DNA of 17,200 nucleotides from Deltaproteobacteria bacterium (lineage in GTDB: Bacteria; Myxococcota; Polyangia; Haliangiales; Haliangiaceae). The stretch lies in the NCBI GenBank assembly GCA_018262455.1, contig JAGSPR010000099.1, forward strand, positions 1 through 17,200, given 5' to 3'. Positions 7,228 to 16,329 of this stretch are shown piece after piece; position 1 is the first letter of the stretch, and each line of letters begins with the position of its first letter. The translations under genes and the position numbers were made by a program. The notes beneath the pieces were generated by a model. That model was not told where the DNA came from. It did no database searches and was given only the letters and a program-made list of their open reading frames with translations.

Positions 7228-10200
7228 CTACAGGCTCAGCGCGGCATCGCTCGCCACCGCGTACTCCTTGTCCGTGTTCTGGTCGCGGACGAGGAAGTAG
7301 AACCAGCCATCCGACCGGAAGTGCGGGTAGAGCGCGTACTGGCCGGCCTGCATCGTGGTGACGCGGGTGCGAGCGCCGGTGACGAGATCGACGATCTCGA
7401 TGTTCGAGCTGCCCTTCTGGAGGATCTCCTGGAACTTCGGGTCGCTCGCCGAGGCGAACCCGAGGTCGGCGAAGTCAGCCGGGCCGACGTAGTGGTGGGT
7501 CACGAAGAACCGCTCGTCGAACGAGATCGACGGCTTCGCGCCCTGGGTGCAGTAGCGGGCGACCTCGGTCGTCGAGATGTCGTACGAGCCGCCACTCGGC
7601 GTCGTGGTGACCTTGCGCAGCACGTAGCCGAGCTGCTGAGTCTCGTTCCCGAACCGGCTGATCACGAGCTTGGTCGACGGCGAGAGCACGCTGTCACCCT
7701 CGAACGGGCTGAGCGACGTCACCGGCGGCTTGCCGACGTAGCGCGTGCCGTCGAAGATCATCGGCGTCAGCTTGAGCGACGCGGTCTTCGCGAACCCGGC
7801 GTTCGGATCTTCGTTGACCGCGCCGCTCGGGTTGTCGCTCGTGAACTGGCTGTTGATGACGAAGTAGTCACCGCCACCGAGGCCCTGGCCGAGGTGCTGA
7901 TAGAGCGACACGCTCTCGACCGAGCTGCACTGCGTCTCGCTGAACGAGATCCGATCCGGGTTCGACGTCAGGAGGCCCATCGTGCAGAACCCCGCACCGA
8001 TCGGGGTGCCCTGGAACACCCAGGCGCGGTTGTCGGGGAAGAAGCCGGGGTCGTACGCGGCGTCGACCTGGATGTCCTTGTTCGACTGGAGGTCGCTGAT
8101 CACCGAGCCGTTGCCGGTCGAGCCGTTCGCGACGAACCGGCCGTCGGGCGAGCTGCGCATCCAGTAGTAGGTGTCGAAGTCAAGCTCCTTGAGGATGCGG
8201 AGCGTGCCCGCCTTGGTCCACCCGGTCGCGTAGCTCTTGCTGGTGGCGTTCGGCAGCGTCGTCAGGCAGCTGCGTGGATCGGTCGAGCCGCCGCAGCCGA
8301 ACATGTTGAGGCCCGCGCTGCGATTGACCGCGGACCAGCCCTGCGTCGCCATGTCGCTCGCGTGCGTCGCCACGGCTGGAAAGATCGAAGGCGTGCACGA
8401 GGTGGGGCCGGTGTCCGGGGCGATGTACGTCGACAACCGCGGCAGGCCACGCGCGAACCACTCGGCGACGATGTCGAAGTCGCCCTGCGCGAGCTTCGGG
8501 TGGTTGCCCTTCGGCATCGACACGCGATTCTTGAACCTGCCGTAGTTGAGCGCCCAGGTGTCGGCGGTGTTGGTGCCCTCGCCTGCCGGGAACGCCTGCT
8601 TGAAGGTGTCCTGGAACCACCCGAGGTGGGAGGCGGCGGCGTAGATGCCGAGGCGGCTCGGCGCGAACGCCGAGGCGACGTTGCCCGGCTCGAGCCGCAT
8701 GCAGTCGACGATCTCCTTGGCCGGCAGCGTCGCGGTGCCCGGCTCCTGGTAGTTGACCACCAGGTTGAACTTGGCCGCCGTGAAGCCGTTCACGGCGACG
8801 TAGAACTTCGCCGGGCCGGCCGCATTGAACTGCATCGGCGTGCACGCCTCTTCGGCCACGCCGGTGTACGGGCGGCAGTCGTAGACGTCCACGGTCGCGG
8901 CCTCGCCGCGCTTGACGTAGAGGTCGGCGTCACCGGTGCCGGTCATGTGGACCTCGATGTGGCCGCCCGCGGCGACGTCGAACGGGCCGAACTCCTTGAG
9001 CTCGTCCTTGCCGACCTCCTGGTCGTCGAACTTCTGCTCGCGGGCCTCGCCCCCGCCGGTCGCGTCGAGGCACGAGGCGAGCGCGATGTCGGTCTTGGCC
9101 TGCCAGTCGCGCAGCGTCGACTCGTTCGGGGCATGGCACTCGGCGCACACCGCCGACGGCGTGGTCTTGTTCATGCCGATCAGGATGGTGGCCTGCTGGG
9201 CGAGCTCGTCATCGGGGAGGGCCACCGGGTTGCGCAGCTTGCCCGTGCCGCCGGTGTCACCACCGGGCGAGCTCGGGATGTCACGCCACACGCAGGCGGC
9301 GTTCGACGGGTTGTCGCCGCACTCCATGATGAAGTCGAGCGCCTTCTTGAACTCGGAGGTGGTCCACATCGCGTCGGAGGTGAAGTTCACGTCCGTCGGC
9401 ATCCAGTACTTGAGGTGCGACTCGCGATACTTCTCGGTCGTGATGTTGGTCCACGACGAGTCGGTGCCGTCGAGCCGCTTGAGCCAGTCGTCGGTCCACC
9501 GGCCATCGCCCATGCGGTGGCACTTGAGGCACGCGTTGGCCTCGACCGACACCAGCTGCTTGGGCATCGTCCAGCCCTGACCCTGGAGGTTGATGAGCGC
9601 GTACGGCGTGTCGTTGGCTCCGATCGAGAGATCCGGATCGACGCCCATCTTCGGGACGATCGGGCGGCCGTTCGCGTCCTTGGCGCCGTCGATCCATGGC
9701 GAGTGGATGAACGGATCGGCATCGTGACAGCTCGCGCACTCGATGCCGCTGCCACGACCGCCGTGCACGCCGCTCCACAGGTTCTGTGACTTCTCCTTGT
9801 CGGCGGGGTGCGGGATCGTGGCGCCGTCGGTCTTCGAGTACAGCGCGTTCTGGAAGAAGCAGGTCTTCCCGGTGAACGGGTTGTGCCCGACCATCGCGAT
9901 GTCGTTGTACTGGTTCGAGGTGTAGCCGCCGATGCTCTTGCGGCAGAGCAGCACCCACCGGGTGCCTTGATCGTTGGTGCGCGAGGCGACGCGCGGGCCG
10001 GCCTCGCACAGCGAGTAGATGTACTGCGGGTTATCGCAGGCAGGCAGCGTGCCCTCCTGCGGTGCGTTGATGGTCCCGTCGGCCGCGGTCGCGGTCATCG
10101 GGATCGGCGTGGACTCGAGGCAGTCGTACGTCGAGTACACGCCGTCGGCCTGCTTCTCGAAGAACGGGATCTCGCCGAGCTCGTTGACGCAGCGCTCGCC

Positions 10201-10716
10201 ATACTCGAGCGGGCTGTTGATGCGGACCTCACCGCTCGGGCCATCGGCCTTGCCGCCGATCCCTTCCTTGCGGGCTGCGTCCCAGGCCTGGAACAGGTCG
10301 CGCTCGACCTTCGCGACGACCTTGCTGCCGTCCATCAGGCAGACGTCGATGATCGAGTCGGTGCCGTTGGCGAGATCCGCGAGCATCGCGGCCGTCGGCT
10401 CGCCACCCCACTCGGGGCCGTAGAACGGCTGGGTCAGCTTGGGCTCGACGTACGGCCCATCGATCCGGGATCCCGCGGCGCCATCGACCGCCGCGATCTG
10501 CTGGGACAGCTGGCTGCAATCCAGCGTACCGAACTTACCGCGACGCGCCTGTACGTAGAGCGTCTCGCTGCTCTGGATGTCACGTGACATCTCGACCACC
10601 ACCCGCCCGTTGGCGTGGTTGAAGATCGGGGTGACGGAGAAGTCGTCGCCGCTACATCCAGCTCCAAGTAGTCCGAAGGCCAGGATGGCCAGTCGAGTTG
10701 CCGCGTGGTTCCGCAT
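7228..10716 (-). CDS. Large lipoprotein: three c-type heme motifs, PPC-like domain, C-terminal propeller-like region
   Basis: The protein has 1162 residues from ATG at 10716, which begins a lipoprotein signal (MRNHAATRLAILAFGLLGAGC, Cys21). An in-frame ATG at 10746 adds ten residues, so either start is possible. Three heme c attachment motifs occur: CASCH (about 327-331), CLKCH (396-400) and CAECH (524-528). A PPC-like beta domain follows (about 575-657) with DADLYVKRG, closely resembling the one in the lipoprotein ending at 3553. The C-terminal 320 residues carry repeated SPDGRFVANG, PDNRAWVFQG, SFDERFFVTHH, IVDLVTGARTRVT and HFRSDGWFYF segments, like TolB/WD40-type propeller strands. The heme motifs and lipid anchor point to periplasmic or surface electron transfer; the substrate is unknown. 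It is the first gene of a four-gene minus-strand run. The arrangement heme, PPC, propeller in one chain is one I do not recognise. Confidence 0.85.
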   Translation of the reverse strand: MRNHAATRLAILAFGLLGAGCSGDDFSVTPIFNHANGRVVVEMSRDIQSSETLYVQARRGKFGTLDCSQLSQQIAAVDGAAGSRIDGPYVEPKLTQPFYGPEWGGEPTAAMLADLANGTDSIIDVCLMDGSKVVAKVERDLFQAWDAARKEGIGGKADGPSGEVRINSPLEYGERCVNELGEIPFFEKQADGVYSTYDCLESTPIPMTATAADGTINAPQEGTLPACDNPQYIYSLCEAGPRVASRTNDQGTRWVLLCRKSIGGYTSNQYNDIAMVGHNPFTGKTCFFQNALYSKTDGATIPHPADKEKSQNLWSGVHGGRGSGIECASCHDADPFIHSPWIDGAKDANGRPIVPKMGVDPDLSIGANDTPYALINLQGQGWTMPKQLVSVEANACLKCHRMGDGRWTDDWLKRLDGTDSSWTNITTEKYRESHLKYWMPTDVNFTSDAMWTTSEFKKALDFIMECGDNPSNAACVWRDIPSSPGGDTGGTGKLRNPVALPDDELAQQATILIGMNKTTPSAVCAECHAPNESTLRDWQAKTDIALASCLDATGGGEAREQKFDDQEVGKDELKEFGPFDVAAGGHIEVHMTGTGDADLYVKRGEAATVDVYDCRPYTGVAEEACTPMQFNAAGPAKFYVAVNGFTAAKFNLVVNYQEPGTATLPAKEIVDCMRLEPGNVASAFAPSRLGIYAAASHLGWFQDTFKQAFPAGEGTNTADTWALNYGRFKNRVSMPKGNHPKLAQGDFDIVAEWFARGLPRLSTYIAPDTGPTSCTPSIFPAVATHASDMATQGWSAVNRSAGLNMFGCGGSTDPRSCLTTLPNATSKSYATGWTKAGTLRILKELDFDTYYWMRSSPDGRFVANGSTGNGSVISDLQSNKDIQVDAAYDPGFFPDNRAWVFQGTPIGAGFCTMGLLTSNPDRISFSETQCSSVESVSLYQHLGQGLGGGDYFVINSQFTSDNPSGAVNEDPNAGFAKTASLKLTPMIFDGTRYVGKPPVTSLSPFEGDSVLSPSTKLVISRFGNETQQLGYVLRKVTTTPSGGSYDISTTEVARYCTQGAKPSISFDERFFVTHHYVGPADFADLGFASASDPKFQEILQKGSSNIEIVDLVTGARTRVTTMQAGQYALYPHFRSDGWFYFLVRDQNTDKEYAVASDAALSL

Positions 10717-10783
10717 GTCCGGTGCTGTAGGCAACATCAGCGCCATCTTGGCCCCCAGTGATCACGGTGCTCTGGAGAGCGTG

Positions 10784-10797
10784 GCTACTCGAGTAGC
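10784..10797. promoter_or_regulatory. Perfect 14-bp palindrome upstream of the heme-motif lipoprotein gene
   Basis: GCTACTCGAGTAGC reads identically on both strands. It lies 67 bp upstream of the ATG at 10716 and 37 bp upstream of the ATG at 10746, in the 171-bp gap below the acyl-CoA dehydrogenase gene. Position and symmetry suit an operator for a dimeric regulator, but I do not recognise the site and no regulator gene is adjacent. Confidence 0.35.
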
Positions 10798-10856
10798 TGG
10801 CAACTGCAGCGAGCATCGAGCCAATCATTAGCAGAGGTTACGTTGCCTCCAGCTTT

Positions 10857-10877
10857 GCTTCTGTCGCTGACAGAGGC
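10857..10877 (-). terminator. Possible terminator hairpin after the acyl-CoA dehydrogenase gene
   Basis: Arms 10857-10865 and 10869-10877 pair at eight of nine positions (core TCTGTC with GACAGA, three-base loop), starting 11 bases beyond the stop at 10888. No T-run follows on the minus strand, so termination is only a possibility. Confidence 0.3.
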
Positions 10878-10887
10878 TCCGGGCCGT

Positions 10888-12723
<1,836 letters not shown>

Positions 12724-12742
12724 CGCGGAGGCCTCCCAGTGA

Positions 12743-12760
12743 TGAATGAACAGTCATTCA
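12743..12760. promoter_or_regulatory. FadR(Bacillus)-like palindromic operator
   Basis: TGAATGAACAGTCATTCA has perfect arms (eight bases each, 12742-12749 and 12754-12761) around ACAG. From memory, the Bacillus subtilis FadR (YsiA) consensus is TGAATGAMTARTCATTCA, so this site differs at one position. It abuts the -10-like box of the acyl-CoA dehydrogenase promoter, where a bound TetR-family repressor would block transcription. The repressor gene is not in the window. Confidence 0.65.
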
Positions 12761-12790
12761 TTTTATGGCCGGAATAACGCTTCGCGTCAA
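12760..12790 (-). promoter_or_regulatory. Putative sigma70-type promoter of the acyl-CoA dehydrogenase gene
   Basis: On the minus strand, TTGACG (12785-12790) and TAAAAT (12760-12765) are separated by 19 bases, slightly longer than ideal. The start point would fall within the palindrome at 12743-12760. The AT-rich -10 stands out in otherwise GC-rich DNA. Confidence 0.45.
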
Positions 12791-12829
12791 CCGGGCCCCC
12801 GACCGGTTTGCCGCCGCTGACTGCGCGTC

Positions 12830-12853
12830 CCGGGAGCTTTTTTCCGCTCCCGG
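12830..12853. other. Hairpin in the leader of the beta-barrel gene
   Basis: CCGGGAGC (12830-12837) and GCTCCCGG (12846-12853) pair perfectly around an eight-base loop, TTTTTTCC. It lies 38 bp upstream of the ATG at 12892 in the divergent gap, so it is probably in the 5' untranslated region. The T-run is in the loop, not after the stem, so it is not a standard terminator. Confidence 0.35.
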
Positions 12854-12891
12854 TCCTGCATGCAAGGCCGGGTTCCATCGATGCTAGGGAG

Positions 12892-13512
12892 ATGCATCGA
12901 CTGTCTCTCCTCCTGTCCCTGCTCGTGCTCGCCACGCCGTCGCTCGCCGGAGCCGACGACATCGGGGCCGATCCCAACGACGCCGGCAAGGTCACCGCGA
13001 TCCGCAAGGGCGTCAAGGAGCTCGACCTCGGCGGGATCTTCGTCCTCAGCTACGACAAGTCCGGCGGCCAGTCGAACACGCGGATGTCGACCCTCGGCGG
13101 CGCCGGCTTCCAGTTCTTCATCAACGACAACTTCTCGGCCGGCGCGAACTTCCTGTTCAACTACGATCGCGTCAGCTCGGACGAGCACTCGACCGCGTTC
13201 GGCGGCACGGCGTTCGCGTCGTTCCACGTCCGGCTCGGGCTCGGCGCGTTCTTGCGCCCCACGTTCGGCGCCGGCGCGCTGTTCGGCACCCGCGAGATCG
13301 GCAGCGGCACCACGATCACGCAGCTCACCCAGACCGCGCTGCTGGTCCGTGTTGGCCTCCCGTTCGCGTACTTCCCGAGCCGGCGCGTGGTGCTCCAGGC
13401 GGGCCCCGAGATCAACGTCTCGATCGGCAACTTCAAGCCCGACGTGGGGGACTCGCAGTCGTTCACGTCGATCGCGGGCGGCTTCGGCGTCGGCGTCGGC
13501 TACGCGTTCTGA
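12892..13512 (+). CDS. Putative outer-membrane beta-barrel protein
   Basis: The protein has 206 residues. The frame opens further upstream at 12808, but the ATG at 12892 starts a classical signal peptide, MHRLSLLLSLLVLATPSLAGA, with likely cleavage after Ala19 or Ala21; GGGAG directly precedes the ATG. The mature chain is a series of alternating hydrophobic/polar strands rich in Gly and aromatic residues (GGAGFQFFINDNFSAGANFLFNY, shown here split: GGAGFQFF, then FSAGANFLFNY, then ASFHVRLGLGAFL and PTFGAGALFG). It ends in GVGVGYAF with a C-terminal Phe, as BAM-inserted barrels do. The size suggests about eight strands. No family beyond barrel-like is recognised; transport or structural roles are both possible. 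It is divergent from the acyl-CoA dehydrogenase and converges on the propeller lipoprotein gene, 51 bp away. Confidence 0.75.
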   Translation: MHRLSLLLSLLVLATPSLAGADDIGADPNDAGKVTAIRKGVKELDLGGIFVLSYDKSGGQSNTRMSTLGGAGFQFFINDNFSAGANFLFNYDRVSSDEHSTAFGGTAFASFHVRLGLGAFLRPTFGAGALFGTREIGSGTTITQLTQTALLVRVGLPFAYFPSRRVVLQAGPEINVSIGNFKPDVGDSQSFTSIAGGFGVGVGYAF

Positions 13513-13563
13513 GCGAGCACACCGAGGGGCGACACGCAGAGAATTCGCCGGTGGCGATCGTGA

Positions 13564-14547
13564 TCAGTGACGGCTCAAGATCACGCCGGTCATCGGGCCC
13601 GGGTACGCAAATAGATCGCCGCCGACAGCATAGGTCGTGCCATGCCCGTCGCCCCAAACCCCGTGCAGGAACGGAGCAGGATCCAGCTTGGGTAGCCTGG
13701 GTTGGACCAGCGAGCCATCGCGGCCAAGCTCGATGACGACCGACTCGGGCCCCACGGCGATGGTCGGGCCTTCCAAGGACGTGAAGACACCGTTGAGGCC
13801 GGATCCGATCGGCCCCTCGTTGACCTGGCTCCACGCCTGTCCGTCGAAGTGCAGGATCTCTCCGGTGCCGCTCCCACCGACCGCATAGGCATCGTCTGCG
13901 CCACGCCCCCAGGTGGCGAACAGGGACGCGCTGGTGGGGACCGGGTCTCGGCGCCATTGGACCCCGTTCCACCGCAACACCGCACCGCCGCCTCCCACCA
14001 GCATGACGTCGTCGGACGCGAACCCGTGCGCCTTGAACAGAACGTTCGGTGCGAGGTCGGCGGGCAGATCGACGACGTGGAACGACCCACGCGCGCCGCG
14101 CAGCACGACCGCCGATCCGGCAGGGCCGCTGAGGCCACCACCGACGATCCAGACATCCTCGCCGGAGGCACCCCACAAGCCGTACAGCGGGAGGTCGGTG
14201 CCCGACTCCACCGTCACCCACGTCTTGCCATCGTAGTGAAGGATGAGGCCATGTTCTCCGACGGCGTAGACGTCGGAGTCGGTGAACCCATACACCGAGA
14301 ACAAGAGCGACGTGGACGAGACGTCGAACGGAGTCCAGCCGGTACCGTCGCCGTGCAACACGAGCGAGCGATCGGTCTGGCCTCCGACGACCCACACATC
14401 GCTGGGGCCGCTGCCCCACACGCCGAGCAGCCCGCCGGCGGTCGTGGCGTGATCGAGCGTCCAGCGATCGTCGCGGTCGATCGCGGTGTCCATGCCACCG
14501 CAGCCTGCCGCGAGGACTGCACCGAGCATCAAGGAGCTGATTCTCAT
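13564..14547 (-). CDS. Lipoprotein with a predicted seven-bladed beta-propeller
   Basis: The protein has 327 residues. The frame extends far upstream inside the activator gene, but ATG at 14547 starts a lipoprotein signal (MRISSLMLGAVLAAGC, Cys16) and has GGAAGGA (14557-14563) nine bases upstream. The whole mature chain is seven degenerate repeats of about 40-45 residues beginning near 40, 81, 121, 169, 209, 251 and 294. The pattern resembles L-x-G-x-W-G, then S-x-D-V-W-x-V-G-G, then a strand ending in LHYDGKTW-like residues. Such repeats fold as propellers and are common in surface lipoproteins of myxobacteria. No catalytic residues are evident, so a binding or scaffold role is likely. Its ATG overlaps the TGA of the activator gene by four bases (14544-14547), so the two are translationally coupled. 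Confidence 0.82.
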   Translation of the reverse strand: MRISSLMLGAVLAAGCGGMDTAIDRDDRWTLDHATTAGGLLGVWGSGPSDVWVVGGQTDRSLVLHGDGTGWTPFDVSSTSLLFSVYGFTDSDVYAVGEHGLILHYDGKTWVTVESGTDLPLYGLWGASGEDVWIVGGGLSGPAGSAVVLRGARGSFHVVDLPADLAPNVLFKAHGFASDDVMLVGGGGAVLRWNGVQWRRDPVPTSASLFATWGRGADDAYAVGGSGTGEILHFDGQAWSQVNEGPIGSGLNGVFTSLEGPTIAVGPESVVIELGRDGSLVQPRLPKLDPAPFLHGVWGDGHGTTYAVGGDLFAYPGPMTGVILSRH

Positions 14548-16133
14548 CGCGTCCGTTCCTTCCGGCGTTGCGCCGAGATCCCGAGCCGTTTCATCTTGCT
14601 GCGCAGCGTCGAAGGCGGCACGCCGAGAATCTGCGCGGCACCATGCGCACCTTCGACGATCCCGTTGTGCACCTGCAACACCTGCTCGATGTAGGCACGC
14701 TCGTGCTCGTCGAGTGTGGACCAGCGCTGTGCTGCAATCCCTGCACGTGCGGCCGCCGGCGCACGGTTCACCGCCTCCGGCGAAGCTCCGAGCTCGTACA
14801 GTCCGAGCTCGTCGGCTTCTTCGAGAATCGTTGCCCTGTGCAAGACGCTCTCGAGCTCGCGGATGTTTCCGGGCCAGGGATAGGCGCGGACCCGCGCACA
14901 TGCTGCCGATGAGAGCACACGGACGCGACCTTCGGTCGCTTGGATGCGAGCGAGGATCGCACCCACGAGCACCTCGAGGTCTTCGCTGCGATCGCGAAGC
15001 GGTGGCACGTGCAACGGGACGACGCTCAGCCGGAAGAACAGGTCCTCCCGGAACTCGCGGCCCTGGATGGCGGCACGTAGATCCCGACTCGTGGCGGCGA
15101 TGATACGGATGTTCGCTTCGATGGTCCGCCCGCCACCCACGCGCTCGAAGCAACGATCATGGAGGACCCGCAGGAGCTTTGCCTGGATAGCGAGAGGCGC
15201 CTCGCTGATCTCGTCGAGGAAGATCGTGCCGCCTTCCGCGCTCTCGAACCGGCCGATGCGTCCGGCTGACGCGCCGGTGAACGCACCGCGTTCGTACCCG
15301 AACAGCTCCGATTCGATCAGCGTCGGGGCCAGATCGGCCAGATGTACCGTCACGAACGGAGCCGCCGAGCGCGCGCTCCAGTCGTGCAAGGCACGCGCGA
15401 GGGCCGTCTTGCCGACACCGGTCTCCCCGGTGATGAGGACGGCGGCGTCGCTACGCGCCGCGCGACGAGCCGCGGCGAGCAGGGTCCGGAACCCCGGACT
15501 GGACCCGAGGAGATCATTCGAGCGAGCGCGCGACTTCGCTGGACCGCTCACCTCGCCCGGAATGACCTCCGGAACAACCCGCGGGGCAACGAGCGCCTGC
15601 TCCGCCGCGTAAAACGCAGGACCCACGATCGCTGCGAGGTCCTCCATCCGTTGCAGCATGTCCGCGGTGCAAGCCCCCGCGATCCGCGAACCGGCGTTCA
15701 TGGCACCGATGACTCGCGTCCCGATCTTCACAGGCACCGAGACCGTGGAGCGAATGCCGTCGTGGGAGGCGTGCCCGAAGGTGATGTTCGGATCGACTCT
15801 CACATCGGCAACCACCCGGCCCACCCCCTCTCGCACGACCTGTCCCACCGGAGTGCCCTCGACCCGAACGCGAGGCAGGGCTCCGTGGGGGTTGTCTGCG
15901 ACCGGGAGGATGCGGTGGATGCGCAGCCACTCGCCCTCCGGTTCGAGGAAGACGATGGAGACGCGATCCTTGACGGGAAGCCACCGCGCGAGGCCGATTG
16001 CCAGCACCGCGCGCAATTGCTCCAGGTCCGCGCATGCCGACATCCGGCGCGGCAGCTCGAGGAGAGCGTCCGCGTCGTGGCGCTCGCACGCTGTTGCGAG
16101 GCTCCCTCGATCCAGTGTCATGGCTCCAATCAT
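14544..16133 (-). CDS. Sigma54-dependent transcriptional activator (GAF, AAA+, Fis-type HTH)
   Basis: The protein has 529 residues from ATG at 16133; an ATG four codons later (16121) is an alternative. Residues about 30-178 form a GAF-like sensory domain (DRVSIVFLEPEGEWL, GTPVGQVVREG, STVSVPVKIGTRVIGAMNAGS). The AAA+ domain covers about 205-435: Walker A GETGVGKT (236-243), the sigma54-contact loop GAFTGA (283-288), Walker B GGTIFLDEI (301-309), arginine-finger region FREDLFFRLS (361-370) and PWPGNIREL (419-427). The C-terminus (about 470-522) has a Fis-type helix-turn-helix, AAQILGVPPSTLRSKMKRLGI. An intact GAFTGA means it should remodel sigma54 holoenzyme. No phosphoacceptor receiver domain is present, so it probably senses a small molecule through GAF. 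It is coupled to the propeller lipoprotein gene and divergent from a copper-enzyme gene with a -24/-12 promoter, its most likely target. Confidence 0.93.
   Translation of the reverse strand: MIGAMTLDRGSLATACERHDADALLELPRRMSACADLEQLRAVLAIGLARWLPVKDRVSIVFLEPEGEWLRIHRILPVADNPHGALPRVRVEGTPVGQVVREGVGRVVADVRVDPNITFGHASHDGIRSTVSVPVKIGTRVIGAMNAGSRIAGACTADMLQRMEDLAAIVGPAFYAAEQALVAPRVVPEVIPGEVSGPAKSRARSNDLLGSSPGFRTLLAAARRAARSDAAVLITGETGVGKTALARALHDWSARSAAPFVTVHLADLAPTLIESELFGYERGAFTGASAGRIGRFESAEGGTIFLDEISEAPLAIQAKLLRVLHDRCFERVGGGRTIEANIRIIAATSRDLRAAIQGREFREDLFFRLSVVPLHVPPLRDRSEDLEVLVGAILARIQATEGRVRVLSSAACARVRAYPWPGNIRELESVLHRATILEEADELGLYELGASPEAVNRAPAAARAGIAAQRWSTLDEHERAYIEQVLQVHNGIVEGAHGAAQILGVPPSTLRSKMKRLGISAQRRKERTR
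14557..14563 (-). promoter_or_regulatory. Ribosome binding site of the propeller lipoprotein, inside the activator gene
   Basis: The minus strand reads GGAAGGA nine bases before the ATG at 14547. It lies within the last codons of the activator gene and supports the ATGA-overlap start. Confidence 0.5.
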
Positions 16134-16279
16134 GCGGGAAGACCCGATCCGGGGACAAGCATGTAGGGAACGAGCCGATCGTCATCCGAGCAACCTCACG
16201 CCACGACATATCGCGGCGGCTCTTCATCGGCGCGCCCGGGCGCCGCCCCCGCCGCGCGAGGCCGGCGGTGATCGAACCG

Positions 16280-16294
16280 CAGGTCATTGACTTG
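16280..16294. promoter_or_regulatory. Candidate activator-binding palindrome upstream of the sigma54 promoter
   Basis: CAGGTCATTGACTTG has seven-base arms with one mismatch around a central T. Its centre lies about 45 bp upstream of the -24 element, closer than usual for enhancer sites but possible. It is the most symmetrical site I see in the 246-bp gap between the activator and the copper-enzyme gene; only one copy was noticed. Confidence 0.3.
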
Positions 16295-16329
16295 CGTAGC
16301 AATCGGTTGCCGGTGCCGGCGCTGGTCGC

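Noticed and set aside
5646..7361. Plus-strand open frame of 571 codons antisense to the kinase
   Set aside because: All kinase motifs lie on the minus strand; this frame is a shadow and extends into the neighbouring gene.
7321..9789. Plus-strand open frame of 822 codons
   Set aside because: It is antisense to the heme-motif lipoprotein; it is Arg/Val/Asp-rich without domains or signal.
14548..15153. N-terminal extension of the propeller lipoprotein frame
   Set aside because: It lies inside the activator gene in another frame, is Arg-rich and would bury the lipoprotein signal; ATG at 14547 is the better start.
16232..16243. GCGCCCGGGCGC palindrome
   Set aside because: It is a 12-bp G/C-only dyad in very GC-rich DNA, expected often by chance, with no supporting context.
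16299..16311. Possible minus-strand -24/-12 promoter for the activator gene
   Set aside because: The GG and GC elements are separated by nine bases, not the strictly required ten.
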